DNA from: Agromyces seonyuensis
Lineage (GTDB): Bacteria; Actinomycetota; Actinomycetes; Actinomycetales; Microbacteriaceae
Length of the DNA stretch: 36,837 nt
NCBI RefSeq assembly: GCF_009789225.1
Contig: NZ_WSTA01000032.1
Span: 1-36,837, forward strand
Direction: 5' to 3'
In this document: positions 24,960 to 33,950 of the stretch, in pieces
How positions within the stretch are numbered: position 1 is the stretch's first letter
How the letters are laid out: the number at the start of each line of letters is the position of its first letter
Notes under the pieces: model-generated
Database searches by the model: none
The model's input: the letters and a program-made list of their open reading frames with translations, nothing else
What the model was told of the DNA's origin: nothing
Position numbers and translations under genes: made by a program

Positions 24960-27062
24960 TCAATCCCCGGCCGTCGGCTCCGTCGGTGCCGGCGCCGTCG
25001 GCGCCTCGTCGTCCTCGACGCCCTCGGCGCGGAAGAGCCGCATCGAGACGGGGGCCATCGTCACGAGGTCGCCCGGCAGCAGCGCCGACGTGCCGGATGC
25101 GGGCCGCTCGTCGGCGGAGGACCACAGCGCCGTGTAGCCGGTGACGCCCGAGTGCGCGGGCAGCACGACCTCCTGCTCTGCCTCGTGGGCGTGGACGACG
25201 AGCAGGATGCGATTGAACTCCTCGAACTCGGGCGTCGAGGCCGCGAGGTATTGCAGCGTGCGCTCGCGCGGGCTGTTCCAGTCGTCGATGGTCATGGTGC
25301 CGCCCTCGGCGTTGTACCAGTCCATCCTCGACGCGCCGGGAGTCGTCTCCCCGAAGCGTCCGAAGCGCATCGGCCGCAGGGCCGGGTTCTCGGCGCGGTG
25401 CCGCAGCAGTTCCGCGGTGATGGCGACGAGATCGTCCTGCCAGGGCTCCAGGTCCCAGTGCAGCCAGTTCGACTCGTCGTCGAGGCAGTAGGGGTTGTTG
25501 TTGCCGCCCGTCGAGCGCGCCGACTCGTCGCCCATGCCGAGCATCGGGATGCCCGCCGAGAGCAGCAGGGTGCCGAGCAGGTTGCGGTGGCTCTGCCGGC
25601 GCGCCGCGATGATCGCGACGTCGTCCGTCGGCCCCTCGACGCCGTGGTTGTAGGAGTTGTTGTTGTTCGAGCCGTCGCGGTTGTGCTCGCCGTTGGCCTG
25701 GTTGTGCTTGACGTCGTACGCGGTGAGGTCGGCCATCGTGAAGCCGTCGTGGGCGCTGATGAAGTTGACGCTCGCGAGCGGCCCGCGGGTGCCCGAGAAC
25801 GTGTTGGACGAACCGGCGAGCCGGGTCGCGAACCGTCCGATGCCGCTGCCGGGGTCGCCGGTCTTGCGTTCGCGGCGGAGGTCGCCGAGCCAGATGTCGC
25901 GCATGCGGTCGCGATAGCGGTCGTTCCACTCGCTGAAGCCGTGCGGGAAGTTGCCCGTCTGCCAGCCGTCGGGGCCGATGTCCCAGGGCTCGGCGATGAG
26001 CTTCGCGTCGCCGAGGATGGGGTCGGCGAGCATGCCGACGAGCAGCGGGTGGTCGGGCGTGTAGCGCTCGTGGTCGTCGCGGCCGAGCGCCGCGGCGAGG
26101 TCGAGGCGGAACCCGTCGATCTGCAGCTCCTCGGCCCAGTAGCGCATCGAGTCGAGCACGAGCCGCACGGGCATCGTCGAACCGAAGTCGACCGAGTTGC
26201 CGCAGCCCGTCGTGTCGACGTAGTTGCCGTGCGCGTCGTGGCGGTAGTAGCCGAGGTTGTCGATGCCCCGGAAGCTGTACGTCGGCCCGTCCGCGCCCTC
26301 CTCGGCCGTGTGGTTGTACACGACGTCGAGCACGACCTCGAGCCCGGCCTCGTGCAGCAGGCGCACCATGCCCTTGAACTCGGCGAGCACCGCGTCGGCA
26401 CCCGCCGCCTGCGCGGCCTGCGTCGCGTACGCGCCGTGCGGCGCGAAGAACCCGAGGGTGTTGTACCCCCAGTAGTTCGGCTTCCCGGTCTTCGCGAGCC
26501 AGAGCTCGGTCGTCGACTGCTGCACCGGCAGGAGCTCGACCGTCGTCACCCCGAGGCGCTGGAAGTGCCGGATGCTCGACTCGTGCGCGAGACCCGCGTA
26601 GGTGCCGCGGAGCTCGGCCGGCACCTCCGGGTTGAGCGCGCTGAAGCCCTTGACGTGCACCTCGGAGATGACGGTGCGGTCCAGGTGCACACGGGGCTTG
26701 CCGACGCCGCCCCAATCGAAGCCGCCGTCGACGACGACGCCGCGCCACCCGTCCACGGTCTCGACGAGGCCCTTCGCGTACGGATCGAGGAGCAGCCGCG
26801 TCGGGTCGAAGTCGTGGCCCGGGCCGCGCGGGCCGTCGACGCGCAGCGCGTAGTGCGCACCGGGGACGAGCCCGTCCTCGCTCACCGCCCAGATGTCCTT
26901 GAGATTGCGCCGCATCGGCACCTCGCGGAGGATGCGCGTCGGCTCGGCCGGATCGGTGAGCACGAGGGTCATCGCGCTCGCGTGCTGCGACCAGACCGCG
27001 AGGCGCGGCCCCGTCGAGGTCGTGCGAACGCCGAGCGAGCGAACGGAGTCGGCCGGGATCAT
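24960..27062 (-). CDS. glgX: Glycogen debranching enzyme GlgX/TreX
   Basis: A 700-residue GH13_11 isoamylase-type enzyme that cuts alpha-1,6 branches from phosphorylase-limit glycogen. An N-terminal CBM48-like domain (about 10-150, RLAVWSQHASAMTLVL) leads into the barrel. Catalytic residues are D321 in GFRLDLAAALGRDD, E358 in LIAEPWDIGPDGW and D439 in ISAHDGFTMADL. NYWGYNTLGFFAPHGAYA, DVVYNHTAEEG and DGSNNNNSYNHGVEG are GlgX hallmarks. The ATG at 27062 follows TACTGT by seven bases, so the mRNA is leaderless. With GlgP it forms the dismantling arm of glycogen turnover; it lies 1.5 kb from glgP with two unrelated genes between. It is divergent from the cysteine desulfurase gene. Confidence 0.96.
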   Translation of the reverse strand: MIPADSVRSLGVRTTSTGPRLAVWSQHASAMTLVLTDPAEPTRILREVPMRRNLKDIWAVSEDGLVPGAHYALRVDGPRGPGHDFDPTRLLLDPYAKGLVETVDGWRGVVVDGGFDWGGVGKPRVHLDRTVISEVHVKGFSALNPEVPAELRGTYAGLAHESSIRHFQRLGVTTVELLPVQQSTTELWLAKTGKPNYWGYNTLGFFAPHGAYATQAAQAAGADAVLAEFKGMVRLLHEAGLEVVLDVVYNHTAEEGADGPTYSFRGIDNLGYYRHDAHGNYVDTTGCGNSVDFGSTMPVRLVLDSMRYWAEELQIDGFRLDLAAALGRDDHERYTPDHPLLVGMLADPILGDAKLIAEPWDIGPDGWQTGNFPHGFSEWNDRYRDRMRDIWLGDLRRERKTGDPGSGIGRFATRLAGSSNTFSGTRGPLASVNFISAHDGFTMADLTAYDVKHNQANGEHNRDGSNNNNSYNHGVEGPTDDVAIIAARRQSHRNLLGTLLLSAGIPMLGMGDESARSTGGNNNPYCLDDESNWLHWDLEPWQDDLVAITAELLRHRAENPALRPMRFGRFGETTPGASRMDWYNAEGGTMTIDDWNSPRERTLQYLAASTPEFEEFNRILLVVHAHEAEQEVVLPAHSGVTGYTALWSSADERPASGTSALLPGDLVTMAPVSMRLFRAEGVEDDEAPTAPAPTEPTAGD

Positions 27063-27068
27063 GCGACC

Positions 27069-27075
27069 TACAGTA
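27069..27075. promoter_or_regulatory. Shared symmetric -10 for glgX and cysteine desulfurase
   Basis: CTACAGTAG reads as TACAGT (27069-27074) on the plus strand and TACTGT (27075-27070) on the minus strand, overlapping by five bases. The minus-strand reading is placed seven bases before the glgX ATG; the plus-strand reading would give the desulfurase a leader of about 87 bases. Confidence 0.6.
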
Positions 27076-27167
27076 GTTGTGCGGGCAGCACCGGCTCCCG
27101 CGCGACCGACGGGCCGAAACGAGCCCGAAACGCGGGCGACGACGGGCACGACGGGAAGGGGAACGGC

Positions 27168-28391
27168 ATGGGCGTCTACCTCGACCACGCCGCGACGACC
27201 CCCATGCGCGCGGAGGCGATCGCCGCGTACACGGACGCGCTCGCCGCGGGCGCGAACCCCGCGAGCATCCATTCGGCCGGCCAGCGCGCGAAGCAACTCC
27301 TCGAGGAGTCGCGCGAGCGCATCGCCGCGACCCTCGGCGTCGACGGCATCGAGGTCGTGCTGACGGGTTCGGGCACCGAGGCGATCAACCTCGCGATCAA
27401 GGGGCTCTACTGGGCGCGCCGCGCCGCCGACCCCGTGCGCACGCGCATCCTCCTGCCCGGCGGCGAGCACCACGCCACGCTCGACTCCGTCGAGTGGCTC
27501 GCGGCGCACGACGGCGCGATCGTCGAAGAACTGCCGCTCGACCGCGCCGGCCGCCTCGACCTCGACGCGCTCGCCGCAGCCCTGTCAGACTCGTCCGACG
27601 TCGCGCTCGTGACGATGCTCGTCGCCAACAACGAGGTCGGCACGATCGAGCCGGTCGTCGAAGCCTCCCGGCTCGCCGCGCGCGCCGGCGTGCCCCTGCA
27701 CCTGGACGCGGTCGCCGCCTACGGGCAGCTCCCGATCGAGTTCGGCGCGTGGCGGCGGGAGTCGGGCTCGGGCCGGGGGAGCGGGCTCGTCGCGCTCTCG
27801 GTGTCGGCGCACAAGATCGGCGGCCCGAGCGGCGTCGGCGCGCTCGTGCTCGACCGCTCGGCGACGATCGAGGCGCTCCTGCACGGCGGCGGCCAGCAGC
27901 GCCGCATCCGCTCGGGCACCCAGGACGTCGCGGGTGCCGCCGCCTTCGCCGAGGCCGCCGCGCTCGCCGCCGTCGAACTGCCCGCGCACGCGGCGCGGCT
28001 CGCCGTGCTCCGCGACCGCCTCATCGCCGGCGTCCGTGCGAGCGTGCCCGACGCCGTGCTCTCCGGTCCGGAGCCCGGCCCCGAACGCCTGCCCGGCAAC
28101 GCCAACTTCGCCTTCCCCGGCTGCGAGGGCGACTCGCTGCTTTTCCTCCTGGATGCCGCCGGCGTCGCCGTCTCGACCGGCTCGGCCTGCACCGCCGGCG
28201 TGCCCGAGGCCTCGCACGTGCTGCTCGCGATGGGACGCACCGAACCCGAGGCGCGCAGCGCGCTGCGGATGACGCTCGGCCACGGCACGACCGAGGCCGA
28301 CGTCGATGCGTTCCTCGCGGCCCTGCCCGACGCCGTCTCCCGGGCGAGTCGTGCCGGTATGGCCTCTCGGCAGACCTCGTTCGACCGCTGA
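27168..28391 (+). CDS. iscS: Cysteine desulfurase (IscS/NifS type)
   Basis: A 407-residue class V PLP enzyme that removes sulfur from cysteine and passes it on as a persulfide. It opens with VYLDHAATTPM; the cofactor lysine is K216 in SAHKIGGPSGVGAL and the sulfur-carrying cysteine is C341 in STGSACTAGVPEASHVL. LTGSGTEAINLAIKG, NEVGTIEP and GGGQQRRIRSGTQD are further signatures. The short spacing around C341 and the preserved H in GGEHHATLDS fit group I enzymes of the IscS type. The ATG is preceded by GGGAAGGGGA. It lies 75 bases before mnmA on the same strand; in mycobacteria (from memory) the same pair is adjacent, so it probably supplies sulfur to MnmA. Symbol is by similarity. Confidence 0.9.
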   Translation: MGVYLDHAATTPMRAEAIAAYTDALAAGANPASIHSAGQRAKQLLEESRERIAATLGVDGIEVVLTGSGTEAINLAIKGLYWARRAADPVRTRILLPGGEHHATLDSVEWLAAHDGAIVEELPLDRAGRLDLDALAAALSDSSDVALVTMLVANNEVGTIEPVVEASRLAARAGVPLHLDAVAAYGQLPIEFGAWRRESGSGRGSGLVALSVSAHKIGGPSGVGALVLDRSATIEALLHGGGQQRRIRSGTQDVAGAAAFAEAAALAAVELPAHAARLAVLRDRLIAGVRASVPDAVLSGPEPGPERLPGNANFAFPGCEGDSLLFLLDAAGVAVSTGSACTAGVPEASHVLLAMGRTEPEARSALRMTLGHGTTEADVDAFLAALPDAVSRASRAGMASRQTSFDR

Positions 28392-28453
28392 GCCACTCCG
28401 TCCCCGAACGGCGAGGATGCCTCGGCTCCGGGGAACCGTGCAGGGGCGGGGCG

Positions 28454-28459
28454 TAAACT
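28454..28459 (+). promoter_or_regulatory. -10 of leaderless mnmA
   Basis: TAAACT, seven bases (CCGTCGA), then the ATG at 28467. No ribosome-binding site. Confidence 0.65.
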
Positions 28460-28466
28460 CCGTCGA

Positions 28467-29588
28467 ATGCGAGTACTGGCAGCGATGAGCGGCGGCGTCG
28501 ACAGCGCCGTCGCCGCGGCGCGCGCCGTCGAGGCGGGCCACGACGTCGTCGGCGTGCATCTGGCGCTCAGCCGGATGCCCGGCACGCTGCGCACCGGCAG
28601 CCGCGGCTGCTGCACGATCGAGGACTCGATGGACGCCCAGCGCGCCGCGAACGTCCTCGGCATCCCCTACTACGTCTGGGACTTCTCCGAGCGGTTCAAG
28701 GCCGACGTCGTCGACGACTTCATCAGCGAGTACGCCGCCGGCCGCACGCCGAACCCCTGCATGCGCTGCAACGAGCGCATCAAGTTCGCCGCGCTGCTCG
28801 AGAAGGCGCTCGCGCTCGGCTTCGACGCCGTCGCGACGGGTCACTACGCGAAGATCGTCGAGGATGCCGCGGGCCATCGCGAGCTCCACCGGGCCAGCGC
28901 CGAGGCGAAGGACCAGAGCTACGTGCTCGGCGTCCTCACCGCCGAGCAGCTCGCCCATGCGTACTTCCCGCTCGGCGACACCCCCTCGAAGGCGCTCGTG
29001 CGCGAGGAGGCGGCCCGTCGCGGCCTCTCCGTCGCGCAGAAGCCGGACTCCTACGACATCTGCTTCATCAGCGACGGCGACACGAAGGGCTGGCTCGCCG
29101 AGAAGGTCGGCACGGCGCCCGGCGCGATCGTCGACCGAGAGGGCAACCGCCTCGGTGGCCACGACGGCGCACATTCGTACACCGTCGGCCAGCGCAAGGG
29201 CCTCGCGATCGGCACGCCCGCGCCCGACGGCCGCCCCCGGTTCGTGCTCGAGGTGCGTCCCAAGGACAACACCGTCGTCGTCGGCCCGCGCGAGGCGCTC
29301 GCGATCGCCGAGATCGCCGGTTCCCGGTTCTCGTGGGCGGGCGAGCCGCCGGCCGACCCGAGCCGCCGCTTCGAGTGCGAGGTCCAGATCCGCGCCCACG
29401 CCGACCCGGTTCCCGCCGCGGCCGTGCTCCAGGCGGGCGAGTCGGGCGCCGACGAGCTCGTCGTCACCCCGGATGCCCCGCTCGACGGCGTCGCCCCGGG
29501 GCAGACCGCGGTGATCTACGTCGGCACGCGCGTGCTCGGCCAGTTCACGATCGACCGCACGGTCTCGGCGGTGCCGGTCTCCGTCTGA
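28467..29588 (+). CDS. mnmA: tRNA-specific 2-thiouridylase
   Basis: A 373-residue ATP-pyrophosphatase-fold enzyme that makes 2-thiouridine at wobble position 34 of Lys, Glu and Gln tRNAs. The [12 protein letters not shown]-loop starts at about residue 8. The two catalytic cysteines are C98 in [13 protein letters not shown] and C199 in [21 protein letters not shown] and [10 protein letters not shown] complete the active site, and the C-terminal beta-barrel (about 290-373) is of normal length. Start is the ATG seven bases after a -10 hexamer; it therefore has its own promoter as well as a likely read-through from the desulfurase gene. The pair forms a sulfur relay from cysteine to tRNA. Confidence 0.97.
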   Translation: MRVLAAMSGGVDSAVAAARAVEAGHDVVGVHLALSRMPGTLRTGSRGCCTIEDSMDAQRAANVLGIPYYVWDFSERFKADVVDDFISEYAAGRTPNPCMRCNERIKFAALLEKALALGFDAVATGHYAKIVEDAAGHRELHRASAEAKDQSYVLGVLTAEQLAHAYFPLGDTPSKALVREEAARRGLSVAQKPDSYDICFISDGDTKGWLAEKVGTAPGAIVDREGNRLGGHDGAHSYTVGQRKGLAIGTPAPDGRPRFVLEVRPKDNTVVVGPREALAIAEIAGSRFSWAGEPPADPSRRFECEVQIRAHADPVPAAAVLQAGESGADELVVTPDAPLDGVAPGQTAVIYVGTRVLGQFTIDRTVSAVPVSV

Positions 29589-29699
29589 GACCGCTCGGCG
29601 GCTCAGCCTCGACGGGCGCGCCGCCGGCGTGCCGTGCGCGCGATTACCGGCCGGAGCCCTGCGTTGTCAAGGGCCTGCCGTCGGTGCCCGCGTCGTCCC

Positions 29700-29705
29700 T
29701 AGGGT
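29700..29705 (+). promoter_or_regulatory. -10 of small membrane gene
   Basis: TAGGGT, seven bases, then an in-frame GTG at 29713 (leaderless option). An AGGAG site (29741-29745) six bases before the GTG at 29752 offers a leadered start from the same promoter. Confidence 0.55.
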
Positions 29706-29751
29706 CGTCGCAGTGCCGATCCCGGCACGTCCCGACGACGAGGAGTCCAGC

Positions 29752-30504
29752 GTGACCATCGATCGCACCTCCGCAACCCCCGCTCGCGAGCTCGGCACCG
29801 AGGAGCCCGCACCCGCCGTCGACGAGCGGCCCGCCACACGCACGGCCGCACGGGCCGCCGCCCGCGAGGCGGAAGCCCGTGGTGCCGCCGCCGCAGAGGC
29901 GTCCGGCCCCGCGTCATCCGATCCCGACGCGGGGCAGTCCGCCCAGCCCACCCAGCGCGAGCTGCTCGCCCGGCAGCGCCGCCGCTTCGGCGGCGTCAAG
30001 GTCGGCTCCGCCCTTTTCGGCTGGCTCGCCGCCACGGGCACCGCCGCGGTGCTGCTCGCCCTGGTGGCCGCCGCCGGCGCGCTGCTCGGCTACGACGCGG
30101 TGCCCGGCTGGATCGGCACGCTCGACGTCGACGCCGAGACGATCGGCTGGCTCGGCGCCGGCCTCGTGCTCGTCGGCGTCTTCCTCTCTTATTTCGCGGG
30201 CGGCTACGTCGCCGGCCGGATGGCCCGCTTCGACGGTGCCGTGCAGGGCGTCGCGGTCTGGACCTGGGCGCTCGTGATCGCGATCGTCGCGGCCCTCGCC
30301 TCGGTGCTGCTCGACGGGCGCACCGACCTCTTCGCGAACCTCGGCACGCTGCCTCGCATCCCGCTCTCGGACGGGGAGTTCACGGTCCTCGGCCTCTCGA
30401 TCGCCGTCCTGGCGGCACTCACGAGCCTCGGCGGCGCGGTGCTCGGCGGCATCGCCGGCACGCAGTTCCACCGACGGGTCGACCGGGTGGCGCTGCGCGG
30501 CTGA
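29752..30504 (+). CDS. Four-helix membrane protein with disordered N-terminus
   Basis: A 250-residue protein. The first 80 or so residues are Ala/Glu/Arg-rich and probably disordered (RTAARAAAREAEARGAAAAE). The rest has four hydrophobic helices, at about 85-120, 130-155, 160-185 and 215-245, including VKVGSALFGWLAATGTAAVL and FLSYFAGGYVAGRMARFDG. The GGYVAGRMARFDGAxQG motif followed by two more helices resembles a widespread actinobacterial membrane-protein family of unknown role. GTG 29752 has a good AGGAG site; GTG 29713 would be leaderless and adds 13 residues. It is convergent with the large membrane protein, 19 bases apart. No function is claimed. Confidence 0.7.
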   Translation: MTIDRTSATPARELGTEEPAPAVDERPATRTAARAAAREAEARGAAAAEASGPASSDPDAGQSAQPTQRELLARQRRRFGGVKVGSALFGWLAATGTAAVLLALVAAAGALLGYDAVPGWIGTLDVDAETIGWLGAGLVLVGVFLSYFAGGYVAGRMARFDGAVQGVAVWTWALVIAIVAALASVLLDGRTDLFANLGTLPRIPLSDGEFTVLGLSIAVLAALTSLGGAVLGGIAGTQFHRRVDRVALRG

Positions 30505-30523
30505 ACCGGTCGGACGGCGGGCG

Positions 30524-33500
30524 TCAGACGAACGGCAGGCGGTCGCCGGCCCCGTCGGCGCCCGTCGTCGCCGTCTGCTTCGGAGCATCGACTTCCGGTT
30601 CGTCCTCCGGGCGGTGCGGTTCGCGCACGTCGAGCCGGGTGAAGACGGCCCAGATCGTGAAGGCGATCAGGGCGAAGCCCGCGAAGATCAGGATCCAGAA
30701 GAACACGTCGCCGCGCGTCGTCCCGCTGCCGGCGGTCGGGAGCACGAGCAGCGAGAACGCGAGCGCCACGACGAAGAAGAGCGCACCCCACAGCAGCTTC
30801 GAGTCCTCCCAGACCCGGCGGCCCTCGAGGAAGTGCAGCGGGAACGAGACGACGAGGAGGGCCGTCAGGCCCTCGGCGACGATCGCGACGAGCGTGTCGA
30901 TGAGGTAGGCGATGCCGAAGCCGTCCGGAGAGACGTCGGCGAGCATCGAGTACGCGATCCACGAGCCCATGCAGAGGGTGAGCACGACGCCAGCCTGGAT
31001 CAGCACGGCGTTGCGCGCCTGACGGCGGGAGGCGCGCACCATCTCGAGGCCGATCACGAGGCCGATGAGGAAGCCCGGGGAGAAGTCGAGCAGTCGTGCG
31101 GCGATGACGCCCACGATCGCGAAGACGATGATCGCCGGTTGGATCGAGATCTCGGTCTCGATGTCGTCGCCGAGGCGCTGCACGAGCAGGCGGGTGATCC
31201 AACTCGCGACGTAGCTGAGCAGGAAGAACGCCGTCGCGAGCGAGAGCACGAGTCTCATGGAGGTGAGGTCGAACCCGAAGTCGGGATCGGTGAAGCCGAA
31301 GATGACGCTCACGACGACGACGAGGATGAGCGCCGCGAGGGCCCGGGAACCGGTGAACGCGACGAACGCGTCTTGCAATGCATCCATGCGTCGCTCGATC
31401 GCCCGGAAGCCGCGGCCGAGGCGCCCCGAGCTCGAGGAGATGGTCGAGTTCAGGATCTCGGTGGGCACTGCGATGAGGAAGAGCAGGGCGAGCGCGACGA
31501 GCCCCGCGAGCACGATCGACTCGGGCGCCAGGTGCTGGATCGGCGGCAGTGCGTGGGTCAGCGCGCTCGGCGCGCCGGGTTCGTCGCGGGTACTCGCGGC
31601 TTCCTCCTCCGATTCGGCGACGAGGACCTCCACCTCGCCCTCCGGGACGAGCTCCTCGCGATCCTCGGTGATCGCGGCGGGACCGGCGGTCGCGACCGGC
31701 GGGATCGTGAGCTCGACGGGTGCCTCGAAGACCGAAGCGACCGTGATGGGAGCGGCGATGGAGTCCGGGACCGGTTCCGTTTCCGGTTCCGGCTCCGGAG
31801 CCGGCGCGGGCTCCGGGGGTGCGTCGACGGGCGGGGCGAGCACGACGACGGGGAACGTCGTCGACTGCTCGTCGCCGTCGGGCGTGGTCGCGGTGAGCAC
31901 CAACTGGTGGGATCCGGGCTCGATCGAAGCCGGGATCGCCGAACGGAACACGAAGGCGCCGTCCGCCCCGGCGGTCGCCGCGCCGAGCAGCACCGGGTCG
32001 GAATGCAGGACGACGGCGATGACCGTGCCGGGCGGTGCGCCGGACCCGTCGAACTCGAGGTCGCCGCCCGCGTAGAGCTGTCCCGACGGCATGAGGCCGA
32101 ACGTCCACGGCCACGTCGGCGCGGCGCCGCTCAGGATCGATTGCGTGACCGCCGAGAAGGTGCGTCCGCCGGCGAGGTCGGTGCCGACCGCGCGGAACTC
32201 CCAGCGACCGTCGGGCGGCACGCAGTCGAGCGCCCAGGCGCCGTGCCGGTCGACGCCGATCGCGCACACCGCGCTCCACTCGCCGCTGCCCGGTGTCCGC
32301 CGCTCGATCACCACGCGGCCCATCGCGGGTCCGGTGCCCGACCAGTGCACGGCGGCGCCGCTCGCGAACCGGCGGGAGTCGGGGACGACGAGCGTCACCG
32401 GGTCCGCCGTTCCGCGAATGCGCACGATCGGGCCGCTCGCCGGCGACGACGTTCCCGTCACGACGTTCACGACGTGCGCGGACAGCGTCGACTCGCCGAC
32501 GGCGAGCGGCACCGTGCACGACCAGGTCGCGGTGCCCGGGAGGTAGACGGTCGTGCCGCAATAGGAGGAGGTCGTGCCGTCGGGGCCGACGACGTCGACG
32601 ACGACCGAGCCGCCGCCGCCGCCGGCGAGCGAGGCGAAGTCGTAGCCGCCGCCGAGCGTCGTCGAATCGCCGAGGGTCGAGCCGCCTGCGGGATCGTCGT
32701 CGACGACCGGCGGTGCCGGCACGACCGGCGCGCGCTCCGGCACGCGGAGCGTCACCGCAGCCGGAGCGCTGCCGACCTTCCACGTCCGCTGGACGATCTC
32801 GACGCGGTAGTCGCCGGGTTCGAGACCGGCGGTGCCGAGCGTGCAGGAGTAGGCGCCCGTCGGGCTCACGCTCGAGAGGCACTTCGCCTCCGTTCCCGTG
32901 ACGCTCGCCCGGACGACGGAGCCGGCGCCGGCGAACGCGGTGCCGGTGAAGAGCGCGGACTCGTCGTCGGCCACCACCGGGTCGACGGCAGGCGTCGGGG
33001 CCGGGAACCGGACGATGAACCGGATGCTCGCGCTCCGGCCATCGGCGCGGACCTCGAGCGTGTGCGCGCCGGGAGCCGGGACGGGCCTGCCCTCGCAGCG
33101 CCACGTGTCATCGGAGCGAACGGGCACGGCGGTGCATCCCGGGATCGGCGTCCCGTCGAGGCGGAGCGAGACGACCGGCGGCGCCGGCTTCCCGCCGGTG
33201 CGGCCCCGGCCGGACTCGGACGCCGGCTCGAACCACCACGAGCCGCTCCCCGCGACCGAGGACGTGCCCGCGTCGGCGGCGGGCGGTGCTTCGAGGTCGG
33301 ATTCCACGCCGCTCGAGTCGATCGAGTCGCCGGGGTCGTCGGTCGGCACCGCGGCGGGGGGCGTGACCGGGGTCGGGGCAGGCAGGGGAGCGGGTGCCGG
33401 AACGGGCGCGGGCGTCGACGTCTGGGAGGGAACGGGAGCCGCCTCGCCGGAACCGGAGCCTTCCTCGGCACCGCCGGTCGCGGTCCCCGAGTCCGGCTCG

Positions 33501-33895
33501 GGACCTGCGGCGCCGCCGTCGGCGGACTCGGTCGCGCCGTTCCCGTCCGTCCCGGGGCCGCCCTCGACCCCATCGGGGCCGGGGTCGGCCCGGCCGTCGG
33601 TTTCGATCGCCGACCTGCCGGCGCCACCGCGTCCGGCGCCGGGAGCGTCGTCACCGTCATCCCAGCCGTCCCCGTCATGACCGTCATGGCCGCGCCGATC
33701 GCCGTGCTCGGCGGTGCCCGCGTAGACGAAATCGTCGCCCGTCGAGTACTCGAGGGTCGAGCCCGAAGCCGGCGCGGAGATCCGCAGTTCCGCGTGCTGC
33801 CCTCCGGCCACCGCCGGTGCGCCGAGCGCCAAGGAGGCGATGAGCGCGCCGACTGCGGCGGCGCCCGAAAGAGCGGGCAGTCGCTTCCGGGACAC
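30524..33895 (-). CDS. Large Ig-like membrane protein with nine-helix C-terminus
   Basis: An 1123-residue protein of unknown function. Signal peptide 1-30 (VGALIASLALGAPAVAGG), an Asp/His/Gly-rich stretch (about 63-84, HGDRRGHDGHDGDGWDD), a Pro/Glu/Gly linker (about 85-215), then a beta-rich ectodomain (about 220-690) with four cysteine pairs spaced 12-14 residues apart: C254/C267, C339/C351, C446/C460, C544/C558. A second Pro/Glu linker leads to about nine helices (785-1085) with conserved-looking FLIAVPTEILNSTI and FGFTDPDFGFDLTS. This looks like an actinobacterial surface protein anchored by a polytopic domain. The GTG start has a GAGG site, and the leader carries three hairpins. The C-terminal helices are hydrophobic enough for transport, but no family is recognised with certainty. 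Confidence 0.72.
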   Translation of the reverse strand: MSRKRLPALSGAAAVGALIASLALGAPAVAGGQHAELRISAPASGSTLEYSTGDDFVYAGTAEHGDRRGHDGHDGDGWDDGDDAPGAGRGGAGRSAIETDGRADPGPDGVEGGPGTDGNGATESADGGAAGPEPDSGTATGGAEEGSGSGEAAPVPSQTSTPAPVPAPAPLPAPTPVTPPAAVPTDDPGDSIDSSGVESDLEAPPAADAGTSSVAGSGSWWFEPASESGRGRTGGKPAPPVVSLRLDGTPIPGCTAVPVRSDDTWRCEGRPVPAPGAHTLEVRADGRSASIRFIVRFPAPTPAVDPVVADDESALFTGTAFAGAGSVVRASVTGTEAKCLSSVSPTGAYSCTLGTAGLEPGDYRVEIVQRTWKVGSAPAAVTLRVPERAPVVPAPPVVDDDPAGGSTLGDSTTLGGGYDFASLAGGGGGSVVVDVVGPDGTTSSYCGTTVYLPGTATWSCTVPLAVGESTLSAHVVNVVTGTSSPASGPIVRIRGTADPVTLVVPDSRRFASGAAVHWSGTGPAMGRVVIERRTPGSGEWSAVCAIGVDRHGAWALDCVPPDGRWEFRAVGTDLAGGRTFSAVTQSILSGAAPTWPWTFGLMPSGQLYAGGDLEFDGSGAPPGTVIAVVLHSDPVLLGAATAGADGAFVFRSAIPASIEPGSHQLVLTATTPDGDEQSTTFPVVVLAPPVDAPPEPAPAPEPEPETEPVPDSIAAPITVASVFEAPVELTIPPVATAGPAAITEDREELVPEGEVEVLVAESEEEAASTRDEPGAPSALTHALPPIQHLAPESIVLAGLVALALLFLIAVPTEILNSTISSSSGRLGRGFRAIERRMDALQDAFVAFTGSRALAALILVVVVSVIFGFTDPDFGFDLTSMRLVLSLATAFFLLSYVASWITRLLVQRLGDDIETEISIQPAIIVFAIVGVIAARLLDFSPGFLIGLVIGLEMVRASRRQARNAVLIQAGVVLTLCMGSWIAYSMLADVSPDGFGIAYLIDTLVAIVAEGLTALLVVSFPLHFLEGRRVWEDSKLLWGALFFVVALAFSLLVLPTAGSGTTRGDVFFWILIFAGFALIAFTIWAVFTRLDVREPHRPEDEPEVDAPKQTATTGADGAGDRLPFV

Positions 33896-33950
33896 GGCGA
33901 CCTCGTTTCGCGTGCAACGGGGAGGAGAAACGCGGGGAGGTGGAGCTGGA

